Source: JAFDZO01 sp044226845
GTDB taxonomy: Bacteria; Bacteroidota; Ignavibacteria; Tepidaquicellales; Tepidaquicellaceae
DNA: 64,000 nt
NCBI GenBank assembly: GCA_044226845.1
Contig: JBGAGG010000001.1
Span: 62,001-126,000, forward strand
Direction: 5' to 3'
Shown: piece after piece, positions 34,236-43,281 of the stretch
How positions within the stretch are numbered: position 1 is the first letter of the stretch
Layout of the letters: each line of letters opens with the position of its first letter
Position numbers and translations under genes: made by a program
Notes under the pieces: model-generated
What the model was told of the DNA's origin: nothing
The model's input: only the letters and a program-made list of their open reading frames with translations
Databases searched by the model: none

Positions 34236-34763
34236 ATGAGAATAGCTATTACAGGTGCACACAAAGTCGGTAAAACTTCATTAATCAATGAACTGCGGGA
34301 AGCTCTTCCGGATTATGAGTTTAAAGCGGAAGCTTATTACGAATTAGAAGAACAAGGTTTTAGTTTTTCTGAAGTGCCTACCGGCGCAGAATACCTGACA
34401 TTACTTAAGCACTCAATTGAGCAAATTACTTCAAGTGAAAGTAATGTAGTTTTTGACAGATGCCCGGTTGATATACTCGCTTATATTCAGGCAGAAGACG
34501 AACTTGATAGCTCTGATTTACAATCATGGTATAACAAAGTAAAGGAAGTAATGAAGGAAATTGATATTTTGGTTTTTGTACCCATTGAAAAACCGGATTT
34601 AATAGGGTGTGCGGAATCAGACTTACCTATGTTAAGAGATATTGTAAACGAGATTCTTAATGATTGGGTGAGAGACTTTAATTTAAATACGATTGAAGTT
34701 ACCGGCTCACTCTCTGAGAGAAAAGATCAGGTGATAAAACAGATATCAAAAATTAAATGGTGA
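34236..34763 (+). CDS. P-loop AAA/nucleoside kinase-like protein
   Basis: 175-residue cytoplasmic P-loop NTPase. Walker A is GAHKVGKTSL (7-16). A DRCPVDILAY motif (near 74-83) resembles the DRxPxD-type substrate/phosphate-binding motif of nucleoside or thymidylate kinases and of the AAA_28 (NadR kinase-like) group. ILVFVPIEKPD is the following beta-strand. It begins MRIAITGAHK. It stands alone between the divergent ABC operon and the convergent dps gene. Substrate is unknown. Confidence 0.7.
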   Translation: MRIAITGAHKVGKTSLINELREALPDYEFKAEAYYELEEQGFSFSEVPTGAEYLTLLKHSIEQITSSESNVVFDRCPVDILAYIQAEDELDSSDLQSWYNKVKEVMKEIDILVFVPIEKPDLIGCAESDLPMLRDIVNEILNDWVRDFNLNTIEVTGSLSERKDQVIKQISKIKW

Positions 34764-34771
34764 TATGAGTT

Positions 34772-34811
34772 AGAATTACAGAGACACTCCGTACCGTGTC
34801 TCTGTAATTCT
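34772..34811. terminator. Perfect 16-base inverted repeat between convergent genes
   Basis: AGAATTACAGAGACAC, eight-base loop, GTGTCTCTGTAATTCT, nine bases after the P-loop gene stop and before dps. No strong T-run; probable terminator by position. Confidence 0.65.
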
Positions 34812-34841
34812 GATATAAAGTTTACATGAAATTATTATGTT

Positions 34842-35303
34842 TTATTCAAGCATTGTCTTTAACATCCAGATAGTTGTTTCGTGGTAATTAATTCTTTCAA
34901 TCAATAAATCCTGTGATGGTTCGTCATCCGCTGCTTCAGCTGCTTTAAAAGCTTCTTTTGCTGTCTTCACAACTTTCGCATGGTCTTCGGCTAATATTCT
35001 AATCATCTCTGTTGCTTTGGGAATTCCTTTCTCTTCTTTTATCGCTGCAAGCTTCGAAAATTCTGTGAGTGTACTTGGCGCATCGCTATCGAGTGAGCGG
35101 ATTCTTTCTGCAATAATATCAGTCGATGTCCATAATGCGTTATACTGCTCTTCGAACATAAGATGAAGAGTTCTGAATAACGGACCTCTTACATTCCAAT
35201 GAAAAGTGTGTGTCTTAAAATAAAGTAAAAATGTATCTGCAAGAAGCTTTGATAAGCCTTCTGCTACTTTTTTGCTGTTGTCCGGGGTTTTTAACTTTGC
35301 CAT
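34842..35303 (-). CDS. dps: Dps-family DNA starvation/ferritin-like protein
   Basis: Forms a 12-subunit cage that oxidises and stores iron and protects DNA in starvation and oxidative stress. The inter-subunit ferroxidase ligands are all present: His35 in THTFHWNVRG, His47, and Asp62 and Glu66 in STDIIAERI. The 153 residues are standard. The N-terminus has only a few lysines (MAKLKTPDNSKK), so DNA binding may be weak. Immediately upstream on the same strand is the broken AAA+ gene, with a 27-base gap, so the two could have shared a transcript. Confidence 0.92.
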   Translation of the reverse strand: MAKLKTPDNSKKVAEGLSKLLADTFLLYFKTHTFHWNVRGPLFRTLHLMFEEQYNALWTSTDIIAERIRSLDSDAPSTLTEFSKLAAIKEEKGIPKATEMIRILAEDHAKVVKTAKEAFKAAEAADDEPSQDLLIERINYHETTIWMLKTMLE

Positions 35304-35330
35304 GATATTTTTAAGTTATAGATTTATAAA

Positions 35331-35906
35331 TTAGTATTTGAAATTGAAATCGTCATCATACTCGCCATAGCCTTTTTCCTGTGTGAACATGCTTCCGACC
35401 ATATCTTTATAAGATACGATTGAATCCATATCATCTTTTGCAATTTTAGAGCTCTGGTGTAATCCGTCCAAAACAAATTCCATCAATGAGGCAAGCTCGA
35501 ATTCAGTTTCATAATACTGTGAATATTTTTTTACAAATTTTTCCAGGCCGTCAACTTTTTTTAATTCCTTGAAGTAATCCTTAAAGCTCATATCGTCTTT
35601 TATATTCACTTTTCCTCCGTACTGGAACCACTCAATTATCTCCGCATAAACATCTTCCTGCGGTTTATCTGTTTTTTTCTTTTTCTGGAGAGGGTCAGGA
35701 AAATATTTTTTGAATATTTCTCTCACTGCTTTTGAAAGCAATGCCTTCGAGACTTTTATTGCGCCTTCCTGCTCACCTTCAAAAACCAATTCCATTTTTC
35801 CTGTCATACCGGGAAGAATAGCATTGATATCGCAGACTCTCAGATAAATATCATCTTCATTATTAATTATAGCTCTGCGTTCTGCATTACTGATAAGATT
35901 TTCCAT
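35331..35906 (-). CDS. AAA+ ATPase, C-terminal fragment
   Basis: 191 residues of the C-terminal domain: ENLISNAERRAI, CDINAILPGMTGKMELVFEGEQEG (a conserved family block), a charged linker with KKKKTDKPQED, and a helical end. The ATG at 35906 is probably an internal methionine of the original gene and not a true start. It overlaps the upstream frame by 40 bases. Confidence 0.6.
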   Translation of the reverse strand: MENLISNAERRAIINNEDDIYLRVCDINAILPGMTGKMELVFEGEQEGAIKVSKALLSKAVREIFKKYFPDPLQKKKKTDKPQEDVYAEIIEWFQYGGKVNIKDDMSFKDYFKELKKVDGLEKFVKKYSQYYETEFELASLMEFVLDGLHQSSKIAKDDMDSIVSYKDMVGSMFTQEKGYGEYDDDFNFKY

Positions 35907-36814
35907 AGAAGAAATTGTAAGAACTCGCTCACTCTTGCCTGCATTGCCGTCATCTCAATAATTTCTTTGAAGTAATACGGAATAGTAACTTTTCCTTCAG
36001 TTCTTTTCGTCCAGGAATATGTATCCGTAATTTCTATTCCGTCCTCTAAATTTTTCGGGTAGTGTGTTATAATCTGCGAATCAATTCTGTCCTTCAGCGG
36101 AGTAATTATATTTCCTCTGTTAGTGTAATCTTCAGGATTAGCAGTAAATACCATCAGCACATCAAGAGGAATACGGATATTAAATCCTCTTATCTGAATA
36201 TCTTTCTCCTGCATAATGTTCAGCAAGCCGACTTGTATTCTCGGCTGTAAATCGGGAAGCTCATTGATAACAAAAATTCCTCTGTTCGTTCTTGGGATAA
36301 TTCCGAAGTGAATTGCTCCTTCGTGGGAGTAATGTAGCCGCTGGTTAGCAGCTTTGATAGGGTCAATATCTCCGATCAGATCGGCAATGTTAACATCAGG
36401 TGTTGCTAGCTTTTCGCTGTAGCGCTGCTCGCGTGTAATCCATTCTATTTCAGTTTCGTCTCCCATTTCCTCTATCATATCTACGGCGTGTTTTGATATA
36501 GGATGAAAAGGATTATCGTTTATCTCCGAACCTTTTACTATAGGAATATATTCATCCAGCAATGACGTAAGCATTCTTGCCATTTTTGTTTTTGCCTGTC
36601 CGCGGAGGCCAAGCAGAATAATATCGTGCCTTGCAAGAAGCGAGTTCATCACTGAAGGAACTACCGTATTTTCATATCCGATAATTCCTTCAAAGATAGT
36701 TTCTTTATTTTTTATTTTTTTGATAAGATTATTTCTTATCTCATCTTTTACAGTGTGAGTTTTATACCCGGCTTTTTTAAGTCCGCCGAGAGTTTTTATG
36801 TCGGTTAATTTCAT
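35867..36814 (-). CDS. AAA+ ATPase, N-terminal fragment with nucleotide-binding core
   Basis: 315 residues with Walker A GLRGQAKTK, a Walker B-like strand GIFVINELPDL (Asn-Glu in place of Asp-Glu, which relatives of this group also show), FTANPEDYTNRG (sensor 1 region) and ITPLKDRIDSQIITHYP (arginine finger region). The last 18 residues are out of frame. The core might still fold, but without the sensor-2 part it should not be a normal chelatase-type motor. In related genomes these ATPases pair with VWA proteins; none is seen here. Confidence 0.65.
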   Translation of the reverse strand: MKLTDIKTLGGLKKAGYKTHTVKDEIRNNLIKKIKNKETIFEGIIGYENTVVPSVMNSLLARHDIILLGLRGQAKTKMARMLTSLLDEYIPIVKGSEINDNPFHPISKHAVDMIEEMGDETEIEWITREQRYSEKLATPDVNIADLIGDIDPIKAANQRLHYSHEGAIHFGIIPRTNRGIFVINELPDLQPRIQVGLLNIMQEKDIQIRGFNIRIPLDVLMVFTANPEDYTNRGNIITPLKDRIDSQIITHYPKNLEDGIEITDTYSWTKRTEGKVTIPYYFKEIIEMTAMQARVSEFLQFLLWKILSVMQNAEL

Positions 36815-36896
36815 TAAAGTGAAAAGTTTTTAAAGGGTTCAAAATTGACAACCGCCATAAGAATAAAAGAGTTTCTTTTTGCTTATTTTGCAGCAT

Positions 36897-37328
36897 TTAG
36901 CCGTTAAACTGAATGTACGAGTTTAGCATTTCTATCTTCTCTTCTTTTTCCTGCATGTCATGGTACATTATGTCCCTTATAGAAAGTATGCCGATTAAAT
37001 CGGTGCCTTCTCTTATAGGAATATGGCGGATGTTTTCCTGCTTCATTATCTGCAGGCAGTACTCAGGTGTATCGTGTGCTTCTACTAAAATTACTCCTTT
37101 AGTCATTACTTCATCTATAAGAGTTGTTTTTAAATCAAGCTCCTTAGCTGCGCAGCGCCGGAGCAGATCACGTTCGGAAAAAATTCCTACTAACTTATTG
37201 CCGTCTGCAAGAACAGGCACTGCTCCGACGTTGTGCATATCCATAAATCTTGCAACGTCAAAAACAGACATTCCCGCTTTCACAAAGTGAAGACGTTCTT
37301 GTTTGATTAGATCTTTCAGGCTTGCCAT
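36897..37328 (-). CDS. CBS-domain protein
   Basis: 143-residue protein with two CBS motifs (about 5-65 and 75-135) forming one Bateman module that usually binds adenosine nucleotides or SAM. Visible: VARFMDMHNVGAVPVL, GIFSERDLLRRC, then VEAHDTPEYCLQIMKQENIRHIPI and GILSIRDIM. No other domain is attached, so it probably acts as a small cytoplasmic sensor or regulator of a partner. A strong AGGAGGT ribosome binding site precedes the start, unlike most genes here. It lies about 80 bases upstream of the broken AAA+ gene on the same strand. Confidence 0.85.
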   Translation of the reverse strand: MASLKDLIKQERLHFVKAGMSVFDVARFMDMHNVGAVPVLADGNKLVGIFSERDLLRRCAAKELDLKTTLIDEVMTKGVILVEAHDTPEYCLQIMKQENIRHIPIREGTDLIGILSIRDIMYHDMQEKEEKIEMLNSYIQFNG

Positions 37329-37697
37329 TTATACCTCCTTGAATTTTTAAATTAAAAAAATAATTCTCATTAAACAAGATATGTAACAGGATTTGAGTAT
37401 ATCTTTTTGTAAATAAAAAAATCTTTTGTATTTGGTGAATCAAGCCGAGTACAAAACTTTAACAAAATCTCGCAGGGGGCTGAACTTTAAAAGTAAAGAG
37501 AAAGGATGCAACTGAATAAGAGTAAAGATAATTTTTGAAATAAGCTAAGCAAAATTTTAGGGGAAAAAAACTGCAATTTTATTGATAATTTTTTGTTGTT
37601 TCTAAAAATCCATTTTAATGCATAAGGGTAATAAATCCCTTTAAATTCAATATTTGAGGCGTTAATTTTCGCAAAACTAAAACTCTCAATCAACCAG
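37329..37697. other. Intergenic region, nothing recognised
   Basis: 369 bases between divergent genes. It must hold promoters for the CBS gene and the sialidase-like gene, but no clear consensus, repeat or RNA was found. Confidence 0.5.
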
Positions 37698-40175
37698 ATG
37701 AAAAACATCTACACTCTCATCGCTCTTATTTTGATTTTCACAGGCTCGGCTTTTTCGCAAGGCAGCGATGAAAATTTAAAATCTGTAGTAAAAGTCCCGG
37801 CGGGATATAATTTCAATTTAACAGACGCAGTAAACAGCACGGTTCAAACTGTAAACGGATACGATAATTTCTTTTTAGGAACAGATTTCGGCGAGCCGCA
37901 CATTGCTACAAATCCGCGCAATCCTTTAAACAGCATCTGCGCCTTTAATACTAATAACGTTTATTATACTCTTGACGGATATAACTGGAATAAAGTATTT
38001 GTCAGTTTTCCCGGATTTGCAAGCTCTGAAATTTTGGGAGACCCTGTCCTTGCCTTCGATAGTTTAGGAAATATTATTTATGAACAGCTTTATCAGCAAG
38101 GCAGCACATACGGAGTTGTTGTTACACGTTCTACTGACGGAGGAGCTACTTTCTCAGGAGCATACAGAGTTACATCTACAACCGTCGGTTTATCAGATAA
38201 AGAATGGATTTGCGCCGACCAGACTGCCGGACCATATTCAAATTACTTATATACAATGTGGAGACAGTTCGGTGCAACAGGAATGAGATTCTGCCGAAGC
38301 ACTAACGGCGGAGTTAACTGGTCAACTCCTATTACTTTAGCGGGAGACCAGGGAGCCTACGTTTGTGTAGGACCTAACGGATTAATTCAGGGCGGCAGTG
38401 TATATACAGCTAATACAAGCGGCGGCGGAATATTAGTTGCGCGCTCAACAGACGGCGGTGCTACAATGGGCTCGCAGGTATTAGCAGCTTCTTTTACCGG
38501 CTCAGGTGTCGTCTGCTCAGGTAGACAAACAGTAAAAGGATGCATAAGAACAAATTCATTCCCCAAAATAGCTGCAGACGGAAGTTACGGAGCATACAGA
38601 GGCAATGTCTATGTAGTTTATGAAGCTAATCCTTTCGGTGCCGATAATGCAGATATCTTTTTAGTACGCTCAACTGATTTCGGACAATCGTGGTCAACAC
38701 CTTTAAGAGTGAACGACGATGCAACAACAACTGACCAATGGCTTCCTGCTATAAGCGTTGATAATACAAACGGCAGAGTTTACATAAGCTGGATGGATTC
38801 ACGCGAGGACCCGACTGCAAATCTTCAGACAAAAATGTACGGAAGCTTTTCAACAGACGGAGGACAAACATTTGTAACAAACTCACCTGTATCAACTACT
38901 CTTTTTAATCCCGACAATATGAAAGTAAGCCAGGGTACAGGACAGGCATTTTACATAGGTGATTATATCGGTGTTTCTGCAATAAATAAAACATCACTGA
39001 CAGTCTGGATGGACGGAAGAGCAAATACACTAGGAAGTTATGTCGGCTACTATCCTGATTATGCAATGACTACTTCCACACCAAGTGTTTATATGCCGAA
39101 TAACGACAGTTCGTTTGTAACGGTAACGGTTCCAAGCATTAAAGGACCTTTTAATGACAGAGTAAAATTTACAGCAGCACTTGACTCAAACCCAACATCA
39201 GGTTCAATAAATTTAAGTTTTGTAAACGGTAAAGATTCCATAACTGCTTTTCCGGATTCTGTAAGACTCAGAATTAAAACAGTTGGAAATGTAACACAAA
39301 GATTATATAAAGTTGTAGTTACAGGCAGAGGAACAAACGGAACACCTGTTCATAAAAGAACAATTGATCTGCTTGCAAATTCTTCCTATGTAACTGTATC
39401 TACGAACAAACCTACATTAACCGAGTTTAAAGTGAACGGCATCACCTACAATAATACACAAAGCCTTGTCTTCCCGAACGGAGGCAATGTTACACTTGAA
39501 GCCGTTACACCTTCTACAGGAACTCAGACACGATACAGATTTATAAACTGGTCAAACGGCGGTTCAAACCCGCAAACAATTTCTGTTAACGGAAATTTAA
39601 GTGTAACAGCTAATTTCAAACCCCAGTATAAAATTACAGGTGTAACAACATACGCAAGTACATTCGGAACAAATGTATTTTATGATTCAGCTCAGTCATT
39701 TCAGTTTGGAGTTACGTCACGAAGAGTTACACAAGGAGGCACAACTTTTTATTTCCATGCATGGATAGGCGCCGGAACAGGCTCATATACAAGCCCTGAC
39801 AGCACGGGCCGGGATTCCATTGTTACCTGGGCACTAACAGGACCTATAGTAGAATCTGCATTATGGACTGATGTTCCAATTGGTATAAGTAATATTTCAA
39901 CAGAAATTCCAAAAGAGTTTAAGCTTGAACAGAATTATCCGAATCCGTTTAACCCGGTAACAAACATAAAATTTGATGTTGCTAAAAGCGGTCCTGTAAA
40001 AATAATTGTGTATGATTTATTGGGGAAAGAAGTTGCATTAGTTCTCAACAGACAACTTTCACCTGGAAAGTATGTAATAGATTTTAATGCTGAAAATTTA
40101 TCAAGCGGTATTTATTTTTATAAACTTATTACACAAGACTTCGTAAGCATAAAGAAAATGACCTTGCTGAAGTAA
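37698..40175 (+). CDS. Secreted sialidase-like BNR repeat protein with T9SS sorting domain (paralog 1)
   Basis: 825-residue predicted T9SS cargo. Signal peptide (1-21, ending SAFSQ). A sialidase-type propeller spans about 50-430, with several Asp-box motifs (STDGGATFSG, STNGGVNWS, STDGGATMG, STDFGQSWS, STDGGQTF). A beta-sandwich follows (about 445-570, VKFTAALDSNPTSGSINLSF). Then comes an InlB_B_2-like repeat (VTLEAVTPSTGTQTRYRFINW, about 590-650), and the T9SS type A domain ends it (NYPNPFNPVTNIKF ... KKMTLLK). True sialidase activity needs an arginine triad and Tyr/Glu pair that I cannot confirm. A terminator follows, then a paralog. Confidence 0.83.
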   Translation: MKNIYTLIALILIFTGSAFSQGSDENLKSVVKVPAGYNFNLTDAVNSTVQTVNGYDNFFLGTDFGEPHIATNPRNPLNSICAFNTNNVYYTLDGYNWNKVFVSFPGFASSEILGDPVLAFDSLGNIIYEQLYQQGSTYGVVVTRSTDGGATFSGAYRVTSTTVGLSDKEWICADQTAGPYSNYLYTMWRQFGATGMRFCRSTNGGVNWSTPITLAGDQGAYVCVGPNGLIQGGSVYTANTSGGGILVARSTDGGATMGSQVLAASFTGSGVVCSGRQTVKGCIRTNSFPKIAADGSYGAYRGNVYVVYEANPFGADNADIFLVRSTDFGQSWSTPLRVNDDATTTDQWLPAISVDNTNGRVYISWMDSREDPTANLQTKMYGSFSTDGGQTFVTNSPVSTTLFNPDNMKVSQGTGQAFYIGDYIGVSAINKTSLTVWMDGRANTLGSYVGYYPDYAMTTSTPSVYMPNNDSSFVTVTVPSIKGPFNDRVKFTAALDSNPTSGSINLSFVNGKDSITAFPDSVRLRIKTVGNVTQRLYKVVVTGRGTNGTPVHKRTIDLLANSSYVTVSTNKPTLTEFKVNGITYNNTQSLVFPNGGNVTLEAVTPSTGTQTRYRFINWSNGGSNPQTISVNGNLSVTANFKPQYKITGVTTYASTFGTNVFYDSAQSFQFGVTSRRVTQGGTTFYFHAWIGAGTGSYTSPDSTGRDSIVTWALTGPIVESALWTDVPIGISNISTEIPKEFKLEQNYPNPFNPVTNIKFDVAKSGPVKIIVYDLLGKEVALVLNRQLSPGKYVIDFNAENLSSGIYFYKLITQDFVSIKKMTLLK

Positions 40176-40189
40176 CAAATAAATTATTA

Positions 40190-40222
40190 TACCGGGCAGT
40201 AAAATCTGTCCGGTATTTCCTT
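40190..40222 (+). terminator. Rho-independent terminator
   Basis: TACCGGGCAG, six-base loop, CTGTCCGGTA (one G-U pair), followed by a T-containing tract. Lies 15 bases after the paralog 1 stop. Confidence 0.75.
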
Positions 40223-40334
40223 ATACCCCTCACAGACCGGTTTAATAAATTATTTAACATCAGACTTAATTTGTTTCATTAATAATTTATAATTTTTATT
40301 TTGTATTAATTTTAAAAAAACTAAACCCAAACAA

Positions 40335-42821
40335 ATGAAGGTGAAACTTTTTACAATTCTACCCCTTTTTATTATCAGTTTGTTTAGCGGGTTTGCATTT
40401 TCACAAGATAATCCAAATTTAGACCAGCTGCCAAGAAGATATTATGATTTCGGCGCAGGTAATCAAATTGCTCTGCCTTTAGTAGTTACAAGTGCAGATT
40501 ATTTTGATAATTTCGATCTTGGAAACGACTTTGCAGAACCGCATTTATCGGTCAACCCGACTAATGCTTTAAATTCATTCACAGCTTACAATAATACCTC
40601 TACTGCTACAGGTTCAACGCCTCATTATACAATTGATGGTGTAAACTGGTTGACGGTAAATCCAAGCTGGGGACAACCTATGAGAGGGGATCCTGTTACA
40701 GCTTATGACTCCTTAGGAAATTTGTATTTTGAAAATATGTATGGAGACCCTAACATCCTTGGTACAAGAATAGCTAAATCAACAAATGGCGGTGTTTCCT
40801 GGTCAGGAGTTGTAAATGGTAACGTAGGTAATGATAAGAACTGGATAGCAGCAGATCAAACAGGCGGACCTTATGCAAATTATGTTTATTCTGTAATGAC
40901 TCCGGGTAACTTTGTCAGAAGCACAGACTTTGGCGCAACTTTTAACATAACTTTCTCTTCACAAAATACTTTACCCGGTATGATGGTTTGTGTAGGCCCA
41001 AATAAAACCGGCGGCAATATTCCGGGCGGCTGTGTTTATGTAGTTACAAATACCGGAAGCTCATTTGCAGCTACATGGAGATTTTTCCGCTCAACTGACG
41101 GCGGCGCATCATTCACACAAATGTCACAGGTAAATTATGCTAATTACGTTGGTACTAACGTAGGCGGCAGAAACTCAGTAGAAAATTTCCGAACAAGACC
41201 TTATCCATTTATCACAGCTGATAACAGCTATGGACCAAACAGAGGAAGATTGTATTTAATCTACGCTTCCAATTTTCCGGTCGGTGATGGCAACAAACCT
41301 GATATATGGTGCAGATTCTCTGACGATCAAGGCGCAACATGGTCAACTGAAACACGCATAAATGATGATACTAATCCTGAAGCTCACCACCAATGGCACC
41401 CTTCTACATGGTGTGATAAAAAGACAGGAAGACTTTTTGTTAAATGGCTTGATACAAGAGATTGTCCTACCAGCGATAGTGCTTTAGTATATGCAACATA
41501 TTCAGATAACGGAGGTGTTTCATTTGCACAAAATCAGCAAATCTCAGGCAAGAAATTCAAAATCAATTGCTCCGGATGCGGCGGCGGCGGAACACCGGCT
41601 TACTTAGGTGACTACGATGCTATCGGCTCTAACGGAAGAAATGCAATAATGTCATGGACAGACTTCCGTAACAATACTTTTGGAAGCTACGTAGCTTACT
41701 TCCCTGACTATGCCATGAAAACCAATGTTACGAATACATCTGTGGGAAACAACGATTCCACATTTGTTACAGTCAGTGTACCTGCAGTAAAACTTTATAA
41801 TGATAGAGTTAAGTTCACTGCTACATTGGATTCTCTTCCAACATCGGGCTCGTTGCAGCTTTCATTCGTTAACGGTAAAGATTCCATTACTACTTTCCCT
41901 GATTCTGTCCGATTAAGAATAAAATCAGTGGGTACGGTTAATTCAAGATTATTTAAACTCTCTATAAAAGGCTCAGGACCGGGCGGTGTACCTGTTCACG
42001 TAAGAAACGTTGATTTACTTGTGAATTCATCATTCTTAACAGTCAGTTCTAACAGACCAGGGTCTGCAACTATTAACGTAAACGGAACACCTTATACAAA
42101 TACTCAGGTCTTAACATTCTCAAACGGGTCTAACGTTACGCTTCAGGCTGTAACACCAACTACAGGAACTCAAACAAGATATGCTTTCCAAAGCTGGTCA
42201 AATGCGGGATCAAATCCTCAGACGATAACGGTTAATAATAGCCAGACAATTACGGCTAATTACAAAGCTCAATATAAATTAACAGGTGTTACACCTTATT
42301 CTTCAGTTGTTGGAAACGGTAGCTTCTTCGATTCAGCAGCTACAATGCAGTTTGCTATAGCTTCCAGAAGAATAACACAAGGCGGAACTACTTTCTATTT
42401 CCACGGATGGGCAGGCATCGGTACCGGCTCTTATACCAGCCCGGATAGCTCAGGACGTGACTCTCTTGTAACATGGAAACTAATCGCACCTACAGTTCAA
42501 CAGGCAATCTGGAACGATGTTCCGATTGGAATACAAAATATTTCAGTGGAAGTTCCAAAAGAATATGCTCTGTTACAAAATTACCCTAATCCGTTTAACC
42601 CGACAACAAACATCAGATTTGATTTGCCGAAGAGCGGATTTGCAAAGCTTGTCGTTTACGATATGCTGGGTAAAGAAGTAGCTGTTCTATTAGAGAAGGA
42701 CTTGCAGGCAGCAAGGTACGTGGTTGATTTTAACGCCTCGGAATTGCCAAGCGGTATTTACTTCTATAAATTACAGGCAGGGGATTTCACAAGCATTAAG
42801 AAAATGACCTTAATCAAGTAA
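40335..42821 (+). CDS. Secreted sialidase-like BNR repeat protein with T9SS sorting domain (paralog 2)
   Basis: 828 residues with the same domain order as the upstream paralog: signal peptide (ending AFSQ), Asp-box propeller (STNGGVSWSG, STDFGATFN, STDGGASFT, SDDQGATWS, SDNGGVSF), beta-sandwich (YNDRVKFTATLDSLPTSGSLQL), InlB_B_2-like repeat (NVTLQAVTPTTGTQTRYAFQSW) and T9SS type A domain (NYPNPFNPTTNIRF). The propellers differ more than the C-terminal halves, again suggesting that exposed domains diverge faster. It contains a glycine- and cysteine-rich loop (INCSGCGGGGTP) absent from paralog 1. The tandem arrangement implies duplication. Substrate unknown. Confidence 0.83.
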   Translation: MKVKLFTILPLFIISLFSGFAFSQDNPNLDQLPRRYYDFGAGNQIALPLVVTSADYFDNFDLGNDFAEPHLSVNPTNALNSFTAYNNTSTATGSTPHYTIDGVNWLTVNPSWGQPMRGDPVTAYDSLGNLYFENMYGDPNILGTRIAKSTNGGVSWSGVVNGNVGNDKNWIAADQTGGPYANYVYSVMTPGNFVRSTDFGATFNITFSSQNTLPGMMVCVGPNKTGGNIPGGCVYVVTNTGSSFAATWRFFRSTDGGASFTQMSQVNYANYVGTNVGGRNSVENFRTRPYPFITADNSYGPNRGRLYLIYASNFPVGDGNKPDIWCRFSDDQGATWSTETRINDDTNPEAHHQWHPSTWCDKKTGRLFVKWLDTRDCPTSDSALVYATYSDNGGVSFAQNQQISGKKFKINCSGCGGGGTPAYLGDYDAIGSNGRNAIMSWTDFRNNTFGSYVAYFPDYAMKTNVTNTSVGNNDSTFVTVSVPAVKLYNDRVKFTATLDSLPTSGSLQLSFVNGKDSITTFPDSVRLRIKSVGTVNSRLFKLSIKGSGPGGVPVHVRNVDLLVNSSFLTVSSNRPGSATINVNGTPYTNTQVLTFSNGSNVTLQAVTPTTGTQTRYAFQSWSNAGSNPQTITVNNSQTITANYKAQYKLTGVTPYSSVVGNGSFFDSAATMQFAIASRRITQGGTTFYFHGWAGIGTGSYTSPDSSGRDSLVTWKLIAPTVQQAIWNDVPIGIQNISVEVPKEYALLQNYPNPFNPTTNIRFDLPKSGFAKLVVYDMLGKEVAVLLEKDLQAARYVVDFNASELPSGIYFYKLQAGDFTSIKKMTLIK

Positions 42822-42854
42822 ATTTAAGTAAAATTCCACTTTTTAAGCTATATT

Positions 42855-42889
42855 AAGCCGTTAAGGAGAAATCTTTAACGGCTTTTTTT
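42855..42889 (+). terminator. Rho-independent terminator
   Basis: AGCCGTTAAGG / TCTTTAACGGCT stem with a run of seven T, just after the second sialidase-like gene. Confidence 0.9.
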
Positions 42890-43124
42890 ATATGTTTCAG
42901 GTTACGCTTTTTCCGTTTTTCGAGGGTAAATTGTTGATTTATTAGTCTTTTCATTTTTAGACTAAAAAATTTGGATTATTTAAACAACAATTTAGTGCGA
43001 AAAATTTTCTAAGGGGTGAAAATTGATAAGATTGAATTAACAATAGTTTGTTATAGGGGTTACGTTTTGTGGGGAAATTCGTAACCTCAAATTTAGGTTA
43101 AAAACGGGTTTTCACATTTTTGTG

Positions 43125-43195
43125 GTTGTTGGTAAGGAATCCCGCTTCCCGCTAAAAGCTGGACAAGAAAGCGGGAGAGGCAACCAACAACGGCT
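43125..43195. repeat. GTTGTTGGT inverted repeat with insert, copy 3
   Basis: GTTGTTGGT at 43125-43133 and ACCAACAACGGC at 43183-43194. The arms enclose a nested CCCGCTTCCCGC / GCGGGA hairpin, where copies 1 and 2 have only a four-base loop. Confidence 0.55.
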
Positions 43196-43216
43196 GTCTT
43201 AAAATAAGTTTTATAC

Positions 43217-43253
43217 AAAAAAAGGGCATCTGCTTTCGCAGACACCCTTTTTT
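43217..43253 (-). terminator. Rho-independent terminator of ald
   Basis: Minus strand: GGGTGTCTGC, GAAA tetraloop, GCAGATGCCC with two G-U pairs, then T-run. Confidence 0.9.
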
Positions 43254-43281
43254 TATAATCAATAAATTTACTTTTTATAGC

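Larger units (their letters stand above)
35331..36814 (-). pseudogene. Magnesium-chelatase-like AAA+ ATPase gene split by a frameshifting deletion
   Basis: The two open frames here are the halves of one gene. The intact family (ChlI/BchI-like, MoxR-related ATPases, about 500 residues) runs AAA+ core, then sensor 2 and C-terminal helical domain. The first half stops being homologous after MQARVSEF. The second resumes at SSMENLISNAERRAI. The 8-12 residues normally between (a SGVSxR-type sensor segment) are missing and the frame shifts. At the junction AGTGAGCGAGTTC can be read as VSEF in frame 1 or SERV in frame 3, which fits deletion between two short direct repeats. It could be a recent lesion or an assembly error. 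Confidence 0.7.
42822..43281. other. Intergenic region with terminators and a dispersed repeat
   Basis: 460 bases between convergent genes. It has one terminator at each end (42855-42889 and 43217-43253), an AT-rich middle and the third GTTGTTGGT repeat at 43125-43195. No gene seen. Confidence 0.65.

Noticed and set aside
34236..34763. Calling the P-loop protein a thymidylate kinase
   Set aside because: The DRxPxD-type motif is similar but the rest of the protein does not match; substrate left open.
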